A DNA stretch of 34,629 nt from Candidatus Solibacter usitatus. Lineage in GTDB: Bacteria; Acidobacteriota; Terriglobia; Bryobacterales; Bryobacteraceae. Under the pieces are notes generated by a model, which ran no database searches, was not told the DNA's origin, and saw only the letters and a program-made list of their open reading frames with translations. Below, one piece after another: positions 23,433 through 32,514 of the stretch (within the stretch, counting starts at the first letter, position 1; every line of letters starts with the position of its first letter). The stretch covers positions 1 to 34,629 of the forward strand of contig JACRBC010000026.1 in the NCBI GenBank assembly GCA_016213245.1, written 5' to 3'. The position numbers were made by a program, and so were the translations under genes.

Positions 23433-25118
23433 GTGGCATCGGAAGAACGATACAGCCGTTTTCAGAAACTCATCGAGATGGGTAAGGAAAAGGGCTACGT
23501 CTTGTACGACGACGTCAGTGAGGTACTGCCGGAGGAGCTCAATTCGGGTCCGGAGCTGGACGATCTTCTGGCCGGTCTGGACGAAGCCGGCGTGGACCTG
23601 CTGGAGGAACCCAAGCTCGATGCCGAGAAAAAGGGCGAAGAGGCGGAGGACCTGGCCGAGGCGGACCTGATCCAGGAGGCCTCGGAGAAAACCAACGATC
23701 CGGTTCGGATGTACCTGCGGGAGATGGGCACGGTGTCGCTGCTCACGCGCGAGGGTGAGATCGACCTGGCCCGGCGCATCGAGCATGGGCAGAAGCTGGT
23801 GGTGCGAGCGCTTTCCCGCTCGGCGCTGATTGTGCGCGAGGTGCTGCAGATCGCGCAGGAGGTGGAGGAAGGGCGCACCAGCCTGCGGGACGTGCTGTCC
23901 CTGCCGGATCTGCTCACCACCGATGAGGAGCTGGAGGGGTACAACGTCGAGTTCACCTCGGCGCTGGAGGAGGTATCCAAGCACCTGAAGAAGGCGCAGC
24001 AGGTGAGGGTCAAGCTGGCGGCGACGCCGCGCTCCACCAAGCCCAAGCAATACCGCTCGACACGCTGGCTGCTGGCGCGTACTCTGGTGAAGATCTCGCG
24101 GGCGATCCGGAAGATTCAGTTCAGCTCCTACACCTATCACCGGCTGTCCAACTGCCTGCGTTCCGCCGTTGAGCAGTTCGGCCCCATCGAGCACGAGATC
24201 GCGGCGCTGCAACGCTCGGCCGAGGGGGCCAACCGGCACGACGCGGCGGCGGCGCGGGAATTCCGCAAGCAGATGAAGGCGGCCGGCCAGCACGTGTTGG
24301 ACCTGGAGCGCGAATACGGCGCCACGGCGACGGAGTTGCGGCGAACTCTGTCGGTGGCCGAGCGTGGGGAGACGGAGGCCGATTCGGCCAAGAAGCAATT
24401 GATTGAGGCCAACCTGCGGCTGGTGGTCTCCATCGCCAAGCGCTACACAAACCGCGGCCTGCACTTCCTGGACCTGATTCAGGAGGGCAACATCGGGCTG
24501 ATGAAGGCAGTGGACAAGTTCGACTACCTGCGCGGATACAAGTTTTCGACCTATGCCACCTGGTGGGTGCGGCAGGCGATCACGCGCGCCATCGCGGACC
24601 AGGCGAGGACGATCCGGATTCCGGTGCACATGATCGAGACCATCAACAAGATGGTGCGCACGCAGCGGCAGTTGCAGCAGGAGTTCGGCCGCGAGCCGAC
24701 CACCGAGGAACTGGCGCGGCGGCTGGACCTGTCGGTGCCGAAGGTGCGCAAGGTGCTGCGCATCGCTCAGGAACCGATCTCGCTGGAAACTCCGGTGGGC
24801 GAGGAGGAGGAGTCGCACCTGGGCGACTTCATCATCGACAAGCGGGTGGTTTCGCCGTCGGAGGCGGTGATCAATCTCAACCTGCGCGAGCAGACGGCGG
24901 AGGTGCTGAAGACGCTCAGCCCGCGCGAGGAGAAGATCATCAAGATGCGCTTCGGCCTGCAGGACGGCAGCGAGCACACGCTGGAGGAGGTGGGGCAGCA
25001 CTTCGCGGTGACCAGGGAACGCATCCGGCAGATTGAAGCCAAGGCTCTGCGCAAGCTGCGCCATCCAAGCCGCAGCCACAGGCTGCGCGCCTTCCTGGAG
25101 CACGGCCCTCAGGAGTAG
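23433..25118 (+). CDS. rpoD: RNA polymerase primary sigma factor (sigma-70, RpoD)
   Basis: A 561-residue protein starting at GTG with GAGGG 5-6 bases upstream. Region 1.1 is recognisable ([20 protein letters not shown]) and region 1.2 follows ([21 protein letters not shown]). A spacer of about 190 residues precedes region 2 ([56 protein letters not shown]). Region 3 contains [13 protein letters not shown]. Region 4 ends in [20 protein letters not shown]. It directs housekeeping transcription. It sits 73 bases after dnaG, as in the macromolecular-synthesis operon. It overlaps the convergent nadD-like gene by 10 bases. Identification is certain. Confidence 0.97.
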   Translation: MASEERYSRFQKLIEMGKEKGYVLYDDVSEVLPEELNSGPELDDLLAGLDEAGVDLLEEPKLDAEKKGEEAEDLAEADLIQEASEKTNDPVRMYLREMGTVSLLTREGEIDLARRIEHGQKLVVRALSRSALIVREVLQIAQEVEEGRTSLRDVLSLPDLLTTDEELEGYNVEFTSALEEVSKHLKKAQQVRVKLAATPRSTKPKQYRSTRWLLARTLVKISRAIRKIQFSSYTYHRLSNCLRSAVEQFGPIEHEIAALQRSAEGANRHDAAAAREFRKQMKAAGQHVLDLEREYGATATELRRTLSVAERGETEADSAKKQLIEANLRLVVSIAKRYTNRGLHFLDLIQEGNIGLMKAVDKFDYLRGYKFSTYATWWVRQAITRAIADQARTIRIPVHMIETINKMVRTQRQLQQEFGREPTTEELARRLDLSVPKVRKVLRIAQEPISLETPVGEEEESHLGDFIIDKRVVSPSEAVINLNLREQTAEVLKTLSPREEKIIKMRFGLQDGSEHTLEEVGQHFAVTRERIRQIEAKALRKLRHPSRSHRLRAFLEHGPQE

Positions 25119-25705
25119 AGTCGCGGGTCGATAAGACCGGCGATGCACTCAGGCGTCAGGTGCGTCCACGGCTCGCCGCGGCGGATCAATTCGCGAACCG
25201 CGCTGGATGAGACATCCAGCCAGCCTTCACCCAGAGCCAGCGAATGGATGCGGGCCGCCAACGCCGGTGGCGGAACATAGGGCCCGTTGCGCGGGGCCAC
25301 GAGCAGTTCGAACTCCTCCAACTGCCGGGCGATGCCCCGCTGCGGACCATAGTCCCATCCGATGATGCGCTCGGCGGCGTCGCGGCCGCAGACCAGGAAG
25401 ACTCGCGCGGCGCCGGTGGCGGCGCGGCATTCACGCGCCATGTCGATGAAGAGTCCGCCCTCGGTCACTGCGGCGGAGAGCTGCTCGCCGCGGGCGCAGG
25501 CCTCGAGCCAGTGCGCCCGCCGGTGAAGGTCGGGCCCTTCGAACTCCTTGTGCGGGAAGACGCGCGGCAGCAACAGGACCGCGTCATCAACCCATGCGAG
25601 GGCGGCGCGCGCCATGGCGAGGTGGGCGCGTGTGGGCGGATTCCAGGCGCCGGGGAGCAACGCCAGGCTGGAGGCGCCCGGCCTGGCTCGGTGCAGGAAT
25701 TCCAT
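25109..25705 (-). CDS. nadD: Nicotinate-nucleotide adenylyltransferase-like nucleotidyltransferase
   Basis: A 198-residue cytoplasmic protein from the ATG at 25705; the open frame further upstream overlaps the divergent gene and shows no similarity. Nucleotidyltransferase marks are [21 protein letters not shown] near the N-terminus and [16 protein letters not shown] near residue 166, the latter standing for the ISSTxIR motif. NadD adenylates nicotinate mononucleotide in NAD synthesis. The usual HxGH is TRAH here (Thr25, His28), so the first histidine is missing while the second is kept. This may be typical of the acidobacterial branch. No ribosome-binding site precedes the ATG, but TACGAT lies 6 bases upstream. 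The gene is convergent with rpoD. Confidence 0.7.
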   Translation of the reverse strand: MEFLHRARPGASSLALLPGAWNPPTRAHLAMARAALAWVDDAVLLLPRVFPHKEFEGPDLHRRAHWLEACARGEQLSAAVTEGGLFIDMARECRAATGAARVFLVCGRDAAERIIGWDYGPQRGIARQLEEFELLVAPRNGPYVPPPALAARIHSLALGEGWLDVSSSAVRELIRRGEPWTHLTPECIAGLIDPRLYS

Positions 25706-25711
25706 GACATC

Positions 25712-25717
25712 ATCGTA
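25712..25717 (-). promoter_or_regulatory. -10-like TACGAT before the nadD-like gene
   Basis: On the minus strand TACGAT ends 6 bases before the ATG at 25705, fitting a leaderless transcript. Only 24 bases separate the start codons of the two divergent genes, so there is no room for a normal leader on both sides. A -35 is not evident. Confidence 0.35.
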
Positions 25718-25729
25718 GCGGGTACCTTC

Positions 25730-26836
25730 ATGAAAATTACGCGGGTCGACGCAATCGCCATCTCCATTCCGCTGCCGAAGCCGGTGGCCGACGCGGTACG
25801 CCTGATCACGCACCGCGATCACCTGATTGTGACGGTCCACACCGGGGACGGCCTGTCCGGGTTGGGCTTCACGCTGGGATACGACGGGTCGCGGGCGATG
25901 GTGTCGCTGGTGGACCAGATCTTCCGCCCGATCCTGGAAGGCGCCGATGCGCTGGAGACTGAGCGGCTGTGGGCGGAGATGTACAGGCAGTCGATCCAGG
26001 CGGGCCGCCGCGGCGCGGCGCTGCGGGCCATCAGCGCCATCGACATCGCGCTGTGGGACATCCGTGGCAAGGCGGCGCGGCTGCCGGTGATGGAGCTGCT
26101 GGGCGTGCATTCGCGCCGCCTGCGCTGCTACGCGACGGGAGGCTACTACCGCGAAGGGCAGTCGCTGGACGACCTGGTTCGCGAAACCTCGGCGGTGGTG
26201 GAGCAGGGCTTCACCGCGCTGAAGCTAAAGGTCGGCGGGATGAGCGCGCGGGAGGACGCCGCGCGCATCGGCGCGGTGCGGCGCGCGCTGGGCGACGGCG
26301 TGGACATCCTGCTGGACGCCAACGGGGGCTGGAAGACCGCGCCGGAGGCGATCGCGGCGATGGACCGGCTGGAGGAGCATACGCCCTACTGGATCGAGGA
26401 GCCGGTACGCGCCGACAACCTGACGGCAATGGCCAAGATCGCCGAATCGATCCGCACGCCGGTGGCGACGGGCGAGCTGGAAGCCACGCGTTGGGCCTTC
26501 GCGCAGTTGCTGGAGACGCGCGCGGCGGAGATCCTGCAACCGGACGTGACTGTGGTGGGCGGCGTGAGCGAATGGCTGAAGGTGGCCCATATGGCCGCGG
26601 CGTTTGACGTGCCCGTGGCGCCGCACTACAACTGGGACTTTCACACGCAGTTGTGCGCGGCGACGCCGAACGCCATCTTCGTCGAGTACTTCCTGGCCGC
26701 GTCCGGCGTAAAGATGTTCGACAGCGTGCTGGCCAACCCGATGAAGCCGGCGGGCGGCTACCTGGAGCCGAGAACGGCGCCGGGATTCGGAATCGAGTTG
26801 ATTCCGGCGGAGATCGAGCGGTACCGCATCGCCTGA
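25730..26836 (+). CDS. Mandelate racemase/muconate lactonizing enzyme family protein
   Basis: A 368-residue enolase-superfamily enzyme; the start is the ATG at 25730 (MKITRVDAIAI). A complete mandelate-racemase-type active site can be read: KLK (Lys165, Lys167), DANGGW (Asp196), WIEEP (Glu223/224), ATGEL (Glu249), VAPHYNWDF (His299) and VEYF (Glu319). The Lys-x-Lys plus His set is that of racemases and of acid-sugar dehydratases such as talarate/galactarate or gluconate types. The substrate is unknown. It is divergent from nadD with 24 bases between starts. It is the second enolase-superfamily enzyme in the window, distinct from the galactonate-type one at 12.1 kb. Confidence 0.85.
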   Translation: MKITRVDAIAISIPLPKPVADAVRLITHRDHLIVTVHTGDGLSGLGFTLGYDGSRAMVSLVDQIFRPILEGADALETERLWAEMYRQSIQAGRRGAALRAISAIDIALWDIRGKAARLPVMELLGVHSRRLRCYATGGYYREGQSLDDLVRETSAVVEQGFTALKLKVGGMSAREDAARIGAVRRALGDGVDILLDANGGWKTAPEAIAAMDRLEEHTPYWIEEPVRADNLTAMAKIAESIRTPVATGELEATRWAFAQLLETRAAEILQPDVTVVGGVSEWLKVAHMAAAFDVPVAPHYNWDFHTQLCAATPNAIFVEYFLAASGVKMFDSVLANPMKPAGGYLEPRTAPGFGIELIPAEIERYRIA

Positions 26837-26870
26837 GGGCGGCGGAATTGCTCTACAGTGGAAGTACACA

Positions 26871-27587
26871 ATGTTCACCTGGATCTGTCCCCAATGCGGC
26901 AGCGAAGTGCCGCCTTCGTATTCGGAGTGTCCGGCCTGCGTCGAACGCCGGCAGCAGGCGGGGCAGCCCGCAGAGCCGCCGCCGCCTCCACCTCCGCAGA
27001 CGCCTCCGCAAGCGCCTGCGAGCTATCAGCAGCCGGCCTACCAACAACCGCCCGTCTACCAACAGCCTCCGCAGCCGCAGTACGCGCCGCCACCGCAGGC
27101 CGTCTATACGTTGCAGGAGCAGAAGAAGGGCATGCCCACCTGGCTGGTGGCGCTGCTCACCATCGCCGTGCTGGGCGGCGCGCTGTTCGGCGTGTACCGG
27201 CTGGTGGACGGCAGGAATGGCGCAAAGCCGGCGCCCAAGGCCGCGGGCGTAAAGAAGGAAGAGGCTGGCGGGCATCCCTACGCCAAGCACATCGAGGTGG
27301 TGGGAATCCGGCTGCTGGAGAGCAATTCCAAGAAGTCCCTGGTGCGCTACACCGTCATCAACCACTCCCCAGTTGACCTGAGCGGCCTTGAATTGACCGT
27401 AACGCTGACGGAAACCACCTCCGAGCCCGGCGCCGCCCCGCTGGCGGTGATCGCCGCCAAGGTGGGCGCAATTGCGGCGTACGGCGTGAAGGACATGGAG
27501 TCCCCCTTGGAGACGAAGTTGAAGGTGTACGAATTGCCCGACTGGCAGTTTGTGAAGGTAGCGTTCGAGATCACGGCGCCGAAATAG
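26871..27587 (+). CDS. Zinc-ribbon membrane protein with proline/glutamine-rich linker
   Basis: A 238-residue protein of unknown function. Residues 6-23 form a zinc ribbon (Cys6, Cys9, Cys20, Cys23 in CPQCG and CPAC). Residues about 33-80 are a low-complexity Pro/Gln/Tyr segment. One membrane helix follows (about 89-113, PTWLVALLTIAVLGGALFGV), and a C-terminal beta-rich domain of about 100 residues resembles FxLYD-type domains (IRLLESNSKKSLVRYTVINHS, LSGLELTVTLTE). The likely topology is zinc ribbon in the cytoplasm and beta domain outside. It overlaps the convergent TPR gene by 17 bases. No strong ribosome-binding site; TACAGT lies 11 bases before the ATG. Confidence 0.75.
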   Translation: MFTWICPQCGSEVPPSYSECPACVERRQQAGQPAEPPPPPPPQTPPQAPASYQQPAYQQPPVYQQPPQPQYAPPPQAVYTLQEQKKGMPTWLVALLTIAVLGGALFGVYRLVDGRNGAKPAPKAAGVKKEEAGGHPYAKHIEVVGIRLLESNSKKSLVRYTVINHSPVDLSGLELTVTLTETTSEPGAAPLAVIAAKVGAIAAYGVKDMESPLETKLKVYELPDWQFVKVAFEITAPK

Positions 27588-29064
27588 CGCGCTGTTGAGC
27601 GGCGGTCCAACGGCAGGCGCCGCCGGCAGGCAGCGGTTCGCCGAGCCGCGCGAGATTGAGCCGGGCGTCGAACAGGCAGGGATTCTTTTCCAAAGCGCGG
27701 CGGAAATCGGCGATGGCTGCGTCGCGCTGTCCCAACAGCAGCAAAGCCAATCCGCGGTTGTGAACGGCGGACGCGGAGGCGGGGTCGAGCGCCAGGGCGC
27801 GGCCGAATTCAGCCAGCGCCTGGGCGGGGCGGCCGGCGCGCATGTGTGCGATACCAAGATCGGCGGCGATGTCCGCATCGTCGGGCGCGAGGTGGCGGGC
27901 CTCTTCGAGCAATTGCAGGGCCTCCCCGGGGGGCAGGATGCGCGCGAGCTGGCGCTTGGGGCGGATCTTCCCGGGGGCCTGGCGCGCAGCCTCCAGCCAG
28001 AGCTGGTGCGGATCCTGCCAGACGCGCGTCTGGGCCACGCTGAGAACGCACAAGGCGACCGCATAGCCCCAAAGCAGCCATTTGCTGCCGCGGCGCAGCA
28101 CGAGCCCGAAGGCGGCGGCGAAGCAGAGCAGGGGAAGGTACATGCGGCGGTCGGCCGACAGGTCGGCGGCCGGGAAGACCGACGAACTCGGCAGGAGCAA
28201 CACCAGGCCGGAGAGGATCCAGAAACCCGGTTGAGCCGCCCGGAACGCGCGCCAGCAGAGCAGTGCGACGACGGAGATGACACCCCAGGCCAGCGCGGCG
28301 GCCAGCGGCGAGGTGCGCACCTCCGCGTCCACGGTGAGGCCCAGCGGGGCGAGGGCCAGCCAGAGGTAGCGCAGGATGGCGACGCCCTGGTAGCTGAAGT
28401 AGTCGAAGGACCCGATGCCGGCTTGCGCACCGGCGCCGGATCCGGCGATGGAGGAGGCGGCCCAGGCGGCACGCGCACCAGCCGCGGCGGCCAGGGCCAG
28501 CATCGTCGAGAGCGGCGCCAGTACGATGCGCTTCCGGCTGGTGGACCATTCGAGCAGCGCCAGCACCAGCGGAAACGCGGCCACCTCCTCCTTGGCCAGA
28601 AGCGCGAAGCAGAAGGCGGCGGCGGCCGCCCAGCGCCGGCCGCCCAGCCAGAGCTGAAGGCTCAGCAGGCAGAGCACGGCGGCCAGCAGCGTGGCGCGCG
28701 CGAAGACGTAGACGACGGCCTCCGTCTGGAGCGGATGGACGGCGAAGAGCGCCGCGGCTACGTACGCCGCGCGCCGCGGGAGCAGTTCGAGCAGCACGCC
28801 GCCTATCAGCCACACGGCGAGCAGATGCAGGGCCAGGCTGAAGAGATGAAAGGTCCAGGGCTCGTGCGAAACCTGCACGTTCGCCCAGAAGGTGAGGAAG
28901 GTGAGCGGCCGGGTTTGAAGGGGATCGAAGGCATGGCGCCAGCCCGACGGCGAATCGAGGCTGGGGTCGGCGAGCAGTGAGAAATCGTCAAACTGGAAGG
29001 GCGCCCACAGCGCGCCGCCGAAGGCAATCAGGGCGGCCAGAACGAGGAGGAGGCGGAATCGCAA
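27571..29064 (-). CDS. Polytopic membrane protein with C-terminal TPR repeats
   Basis: A 497-residue protein started at a TTG at 29064 (LRFRLLLVLAAL). This start is chosen because upstream codons overlap the divergent nth gene and lack similarity. About ten hydrophobic helices fill residues 1-385. FQFDDFSLLADP near residue 30 and HPLQTEAVVYVFARATLL recall the TMTC/PMT-like O-glycosyltransferase group, where an early acidic pair is catalytic. Residues about 390-485 hold about three TPR units (PGEALQLLEEARHLAPDDAD, GRPAQALAEFGRALALDP, GQRDAAIADFRRALEKNP). The function may be transfer of sugar from a lipid carrier to protein, by analogy only. TAACAT lies 7 bases before the TTG; no Shine-Dalgarno is seen. 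Confidence 0.75.
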   Translation of the reverse strand: MRFRLLLVLAALIAFGGALWAPFQFDDFSLLADPSLDSPSGWRHAFDPLQTRPLTFLTFWANVQVSHEPWTFHLFSLALHLLAVWLIGGVLLELLPRRAAYVAAALFAVHPLQTEAVVYVFARATLLAAVLCLLSLQLWLGGRRWAAAAAFCFALLAKEEVAAFPLVLALLEWSTSRKRIVLAPLSTMLALAAAAGARAAWAASSIAGSGAGAQAGIGSFDYFSYQGVAILRYLWLALAPLGLTVDAEVRTSPLAAALAWGVISVVALLCWRAFRAAQPGFWILSGLVLLLPSSSVFPAADLSADRRMYLPLLCFAAAFGLVLRRGSKWLLWGYAVALCVLSVAQTRVWQDPHQLWLEAARQAPGKIRPKRQLARILPPGEALQLLEEARHLAPDDADIAADLGIAHMRAGRPAQALAEFGRALALDPASASAVHNRGLALLLLGQRDAAIADFRRALEKNPCLFDARLNLARLGEPLPAGGACRWTAAQQRAISAP

Positions 29065-29071
29065 TGCTACT

Positions 29072-29077
29072 ATGTTA
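29072..29077 (-). promoter_or_regulatory. -10-like TAACAT before the TPR membrane protein gene
   Basis: On the minus strand TAACAT ends 7 bases before the TTG start at 29064, again a leaderless spacing. The divergent nth ATG is only 39 bases away. No clear -35. Confidence 0.3.
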
Positions 29078-29103
29078 GAGCAAAAGTGCCCCCTCAACCC
29101 GCT

Positions 29104-29775
29104 ATGAGCAAGCCCACGCGGCCGCGCACCGTGGCCGAACGAAAGCAACGCGTCGAGGGCATCCTGAAGGCCCTGGACAAGCGTTATCCGAAGGCCGTTT
29201 GCGCGCTCCGCCACAACGGCGCGTGGCAGTTGCTGGTGGCGACGATCCTGTCGGCGCAGTGCACCGACGAGCGGGTGAACAAGGTCACCCCGGCGCTGTT
29301 TGAAAAGTATCCGGAGATGGCGGACTTCGCGTCGGTGAGCCAGGAAGAACTGGCGCGCGACATCTACTCCACGGGCTTCTTCAACAACAAGGCGAAGAGC
29401 ATCATCGGCGCGGCGAAGAAGCTCCTGGACGAGTTTGGCGGCGAGATCCCGCGCGCCATCGAGAGCCTGTTGACGGTGCCCGGCGTGGCACGGAAGACGG
29501 CGAACGTGGTGCTGGGCACGGCGTTCGGCATCGCCAGCGGCGTAGTGGTGGATACGCACGTCGCGCGCATCAGCCGGCGGCTGGATCTGACCAACGAAAC
29601 GGACGCGGTGAAGATCGAGCGGGACCTGATGAAGACAGTGCCGCAGGCAGGCTGGGTCCAGTTTTCACACCAGATGATTCACTTCGGGCGCGAGATCTGC
29701 GAAGCGCGCAAGCCCAAGTGCGGAATCTGCCCGGTTTCCGGCCTCTGCTACGCCAAGGACAGGACGGCGCCATGA
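29104..29775 (+). CDS. nth: Endonuclease III
   Basis: A 223-residue DNA glycosylase/AP lyase for oxidised pyrimidines. The helix-hairpin-helix is LLTVPGVARKTANVV with catalytic Lys131, and the catalytic Asp150 lies in VVVDTHVARISRRL. The C-terminal 4Fe-4S ligands Cys199, Cys206, Cys209 and Cys215 have the standard spacing of 6, 2 and 5 residues. The ATG at 29104 is chosen; an in-frame GTG at 29086 would add six residues. Neither has a clear ribosome-binding site. The stop codon overlaps the ATG of the following lipoprotein gene (ATGA). Assignment is certain. Confidence 0.95.
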   Translation: MSKPTRPRTVAERKQRVEGILKALDKRYPKAVCALRHNGAWQLLVATILSAQCTDERVNKVTPALFEKYPEMADFASVSQEELARDIYSTGFFNNKAKSIIGAAKKLLDEFGGEIPRAIESLLTVPGVARKTANVVLGTAFGIASGVVVDTHVARISRRLDLTNETDAVKIERDLMKTVPQAGWVQFSHQMIHFGREICEARKPKCGICPVSGLCYAKDRTAP

Positions 29776-30299
29776 GACGGGCCTGGCCGGCGCTGTGCTG
29801 CCTGTTGCTGTGCGGATGCGTAAAGTACCCCGAGCCCTACCGCCCGCCGGAGCAGCGCAAGCCGCTGGAACTGCGCGACGCGACGCGATTGGGCTATTTC
29901 ACCGCAATGAACTCGCCGCATGCGCCGGAGCATTTCGTCAGCGACGTGCTGCCTGAACTGCACGACGGCGCCTGGCGCTGGGTGATGCAGTGCCCGACGT
30001 TCCAGTTCCAACTTCCGGTGACCCGCTCCATGCGGCTGCTGGCGGACATCACCGTGCCCGAGATCACATTCAAGCAGACCGGGCCGGTGCAGATCACAGT
30101 GCATGTGAGCGGGCGCCTGCTGGGGACCATCGAGGTGGCCAAGCCGGGGCAATTGCAGTGGGAAAAAGACGTGCCCGAGGGCTGGCTGACGACGGAGCGG
30201 CCGGTGCTGGTGCGGATGGCGATCGACAAGCTCTGGACGTCGCCCGAGGACGGAGCGCGGCGCGGCTTCATCATCACCCGGCTGGGATTCGTGCAGTAG
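29772..30299 (+). CDS. Predicted lipoprotein of unknown function
   Basis: A 175-residue protein whose ATG overlaps the nth stop codon. The N-terminus MRRAWPALCCLLLCGC has a lipobox-like LCG-Cys16, so it should be lipid-anchored after export. The mature part has a proline-rich start, an N-terminal segment reading GYFTAMNSPHAPEHFVSDVL, and a beta-rich C-terminal half (LLADITVPEITFKQTGPVQI, VHVSGRLLGTIEVAK). I do not recognise a family. It precedes, by 9 bases, a GT-C-like membrane protein whose soluble tail also appears concerned with sugars, so the two may work together. Confidence 0.75.
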   Translation: MRRAWPALCCLLLCGCVKYPEPYRPPEQRKPLELRDATRLGYFTAMNSPHAPEHFVSDVLPELHDGAWRWVMQCPTFQFQLPVTRSMRLLADITVPEITFKQTGPVQITVHVSGRLLGTIEVAKPGQLQWEKDVPEGWLTTERPVLVRMAIDKLWTSPEDGARRGFIITRLGFVQ

Positions 30300-30308
30300 G
30301 CGCAATCC

Positions 30309-32498
30309 ATGCCGAAAGCGGTCTCCATCCTCTTTGGGGCGCTGTTCACGGTGGCGGTGGCCTACTCGCTGGGTGCACTGCTCGTGCAGCAATTGAAGGC
30401 GCCGTTCAAGCGGGAGGAGCGCCCGCTCTTCGCTTTCGCCGCCGGCAGCGCGCTGCTCAGCCTGGCGATGTTCCTGCTGGCCGCGCTGCACCTGGTGCGC
30501 GACGGCGTGCTGCTGTGCGCGGGGGCGGCGGCGCTGGGCGCGGCATGGCGGCTGGGAGCCTTCCGCCACGAAGGCGAGCGGCTGCCGGCTCTGCCGCGGG
30601 CGTGGGCCTGGCTGTTCTGGAGCCTGTACGCCACATGTGCGACGATGTGCGTGCTCCACGCGATGGCGCCGGAGTGGAGTCCCGACGGCAGCAGCTATCA
30701 CCTGGGCGTGGTGGCGCATTACTACAGGGCGCACGGTTTCGCGAAGCTGACGTCGAACATGTACGCCAACCTGTCGCAGGGCGTGGAGATGCTGTTCCTG
30801 CACGCCTGGGCGTTCGGACGGCACTCGGCCGCGGCGCTGGTGCATTGCGCGTTTCTGCTCTGCCTGCCGCTGCTGATGCTGCGCTTCGGCCAGCGCGCGG
30901 GCTTCCCGCAGGCGGGCGCCGCGGCAGGCTTGTTCACATTCCTGAGCCCGGTGATGATGGTGGACGGATCCAGCGCCTACATCGACGTGGCCGTGGCCTG
31001 CACGCTGTTCGCGCTGTTCTACCTGTGCGAGATCGACGCGCCGCCGGCGCTGATCGGCGTGCTGGCCGGCGCCTGCTACGCGATGAAGTACACGGCCTTT
31101 CTGGCGCTGGCCTACGTCGTGATCCGCTATGCGTTCAAGCGCCGATGGCGCGATCTGGCCGTCGTAGTGCCGGCGGCGCTGGTGTTCATCCTGCCGTGGG
31201 CGGCGCGCAACTGGATCTGGTTTGGCAACCCGTTCTCGCCGCTCATGAACGCCTGGTTCCCGAACCCGTACGTCCACGTGAGTTTCGAGCGGGACTATGG
31301 ACAATGGATGCGCAACTACGTGGGCCTGGAGAGCCACTGGCAACTACCGCTGGAATTGACCGTGCGCGGCCAGGTGCTGGGCGGGTTGCTGGGCCCGCTG
31401 TTCCTGCTTTCACCGCTGGCGCTGCTGGGACTGCGTTCCGGCGCCGGCCGCAGGGCGCTGGCCGCAGCCGCGCTGTTCGCGCTGCCGTTCGGGCTGAACG
31501 TGGGGACCCGATTCCTGATCCCGGCGCTGCCGTTTGTGTCGTTCGCGCTGGCCGCGGGCTTGCCTCCTATCATCCTGCCGACGCTGCTGTCGGCGCACGC
31601 CCTGCTGAGCTTTCCGGACATCCCACGGAACTACTGCGCGCCGTACGCCTGGCGCATCGCCGACATCCCTTGGCGCCAGGCACTGCGCATCGAGAGCGGA
31701 CACTCGTGGCTCTCGGAAAAGTTTCCCCAGTACCGCATCGCGCGCATGGTCGAGCGGGCTGCCGGGCCGGACGCGATGGTCTTCTCGTTTACTCCGATCG
31801 CCGAAAGCTACACGTCGCGCGAGATCATGGTGGGCTTCCAGAGCGCGCGCGGGGAGTCGATCAGGGACCTGATTCTCAGCGCGTTGATCTCCGACTACCA
31901 ACCGACCAACCAGTTGGAGTTCACTTTTCCCCGGCAGGCCCTCAAGGCGGTCCGCGTCGTCCAGACCGCGGCCACGGGGCCCCGCCTGACGGAGTCCCGG
32001 GACATCTGGAGCATCGGCGAATTCCGGGTGGCCGGCCGGGGACAGACCATCATCCCCGGGCCTGAGTGGCGGCTGGAGGCGAGGCCGAACCCCTGGGACG
32101 TGCAACTGGCGTTCGACAACCTGCCGCTGACGCGCTGGCGCTCGTGGGAGTGGATCCGTCCGGGGATGTACGTGCGGGCGGAGTTCGGCCGGGCGCTGGT
32201 TCTGGACACAGTGCGGTTGGAGGCGAGCCCGGATCAATACACGGTGCGGCTGCGCGTCGACGGCCAAACCGATGCGGGAGAGTGGAAGACCCTGGCCACC
32301 GAGCCGGTGGCCACGGGCCTCCCCCCGCCGCTGGGCTTGCGCAGGACGGCGATAGAGGAAGCCCGCCGCCGCGGCGTGACCCACCTGCTCGTCGCCGAAG
32401 GCGACTTCGGCTGGGAGGACTTCCGCCAGAAGGCCGGCCTGTGGGGCATCCAGGAGGCGGGAGCGGTGGACAACGTGCGGCTGTACCGCATCGAGTGA
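30309..32498 (+). CDS. GT-C-like polytopic membrane protein with discoidin-like C-terminal region
   Basis: A 729-residue protein. Residues 1-440 hold about 11-12 hydrophobic helices. WSPDGSSYHLGVVAHYYRAHG near residue 120 lies in the first large outside loop, where GT-C glycosyltransferases keep an acidic catalytic residue. WAARNWIWFGNPFSPLMNAWF is also typical of this group. The soluble C-terminal 250 residues contain WDVQLAFDNLPLTRWRSWEW and LDTVRLEASPDQYTVRLRVD, the pattern of an F5/8-type C (discoidin) fold that binds carbohydrate. It may transfer a sugar from a lipid carrier outside the membrane. Neither donor nor acceptor can be told. It follows the lipoprotein gene closely and converges on the S9 peptidase gene 16 bases away. 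Confidence 0.75.
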   Translation: MPKAVSILFGALFTVAVAYSLGALLVQQLKAPFKREERPLFAFAAGSALLSLAMFLLAALHLVRDGVLLCAGAAALGAAWRLGAFRHEGERLPALPRAWAWLFWSLYATCATMCVLHAMAPEWSPDGSSYHLGVVAHYYRAHGFAKLTSNMYANLSQGVEMLFLHAWAFGRHSAAALVHCAFLLCLPLLMLRFGQRAGFPQAGAAAGLFTFLSPVMMVDGSSAYIDVAVACTLFALFYLCEIDAPPALIGVLAGACYAMKYTAFLALAYVVIRYAFKRRWRDLAVVVPAALVFILPWAARNWIWFGNPFSPLMNAWFPNPYVHVSFERDYGQWMRNYVGLESHWQLPLELTVRGQVLGGLLGPLFLLSPLALLGLRSGAGRRALAAAALFALPFGLNVGTRFLIPALPFVSFALAAGLPPIILPTLLSAHALLSFPDIPRNYCAPYAWRIADIPWRQALRIESGHSWLSEKFPQYRIARMVERAAGPDAMVFSFTPIAESYTSREIMVGFQSARGESIRDLILSALISDYQPTNQLEFTFPRQALKAVRVVQTAATGPRLTESRDIWSIGEFRVAGRGQTIIPGPEWRLEARPNPWDVQLAFDNLPLTRWRSWEWIRPGMYVRAEFGRALVLDTVRLEASPDQYTVRLRVDGQTDAGEWKTLATEPVATGLPPPLGLRRTAIEEARRRGVTHLLVAEGDFGWEDFRQKAGLWGIQEAGAVDNVRLYRIE

Positions 32499-32514
32499 CG
32501 TCTGCCGCCCGAAT

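Noticed and set aside
23430-25148. Minus-strand frame of over 500 codons opposite rpoD
   Set aside because: It is antisense to an unmistakable sigma-70 gene.
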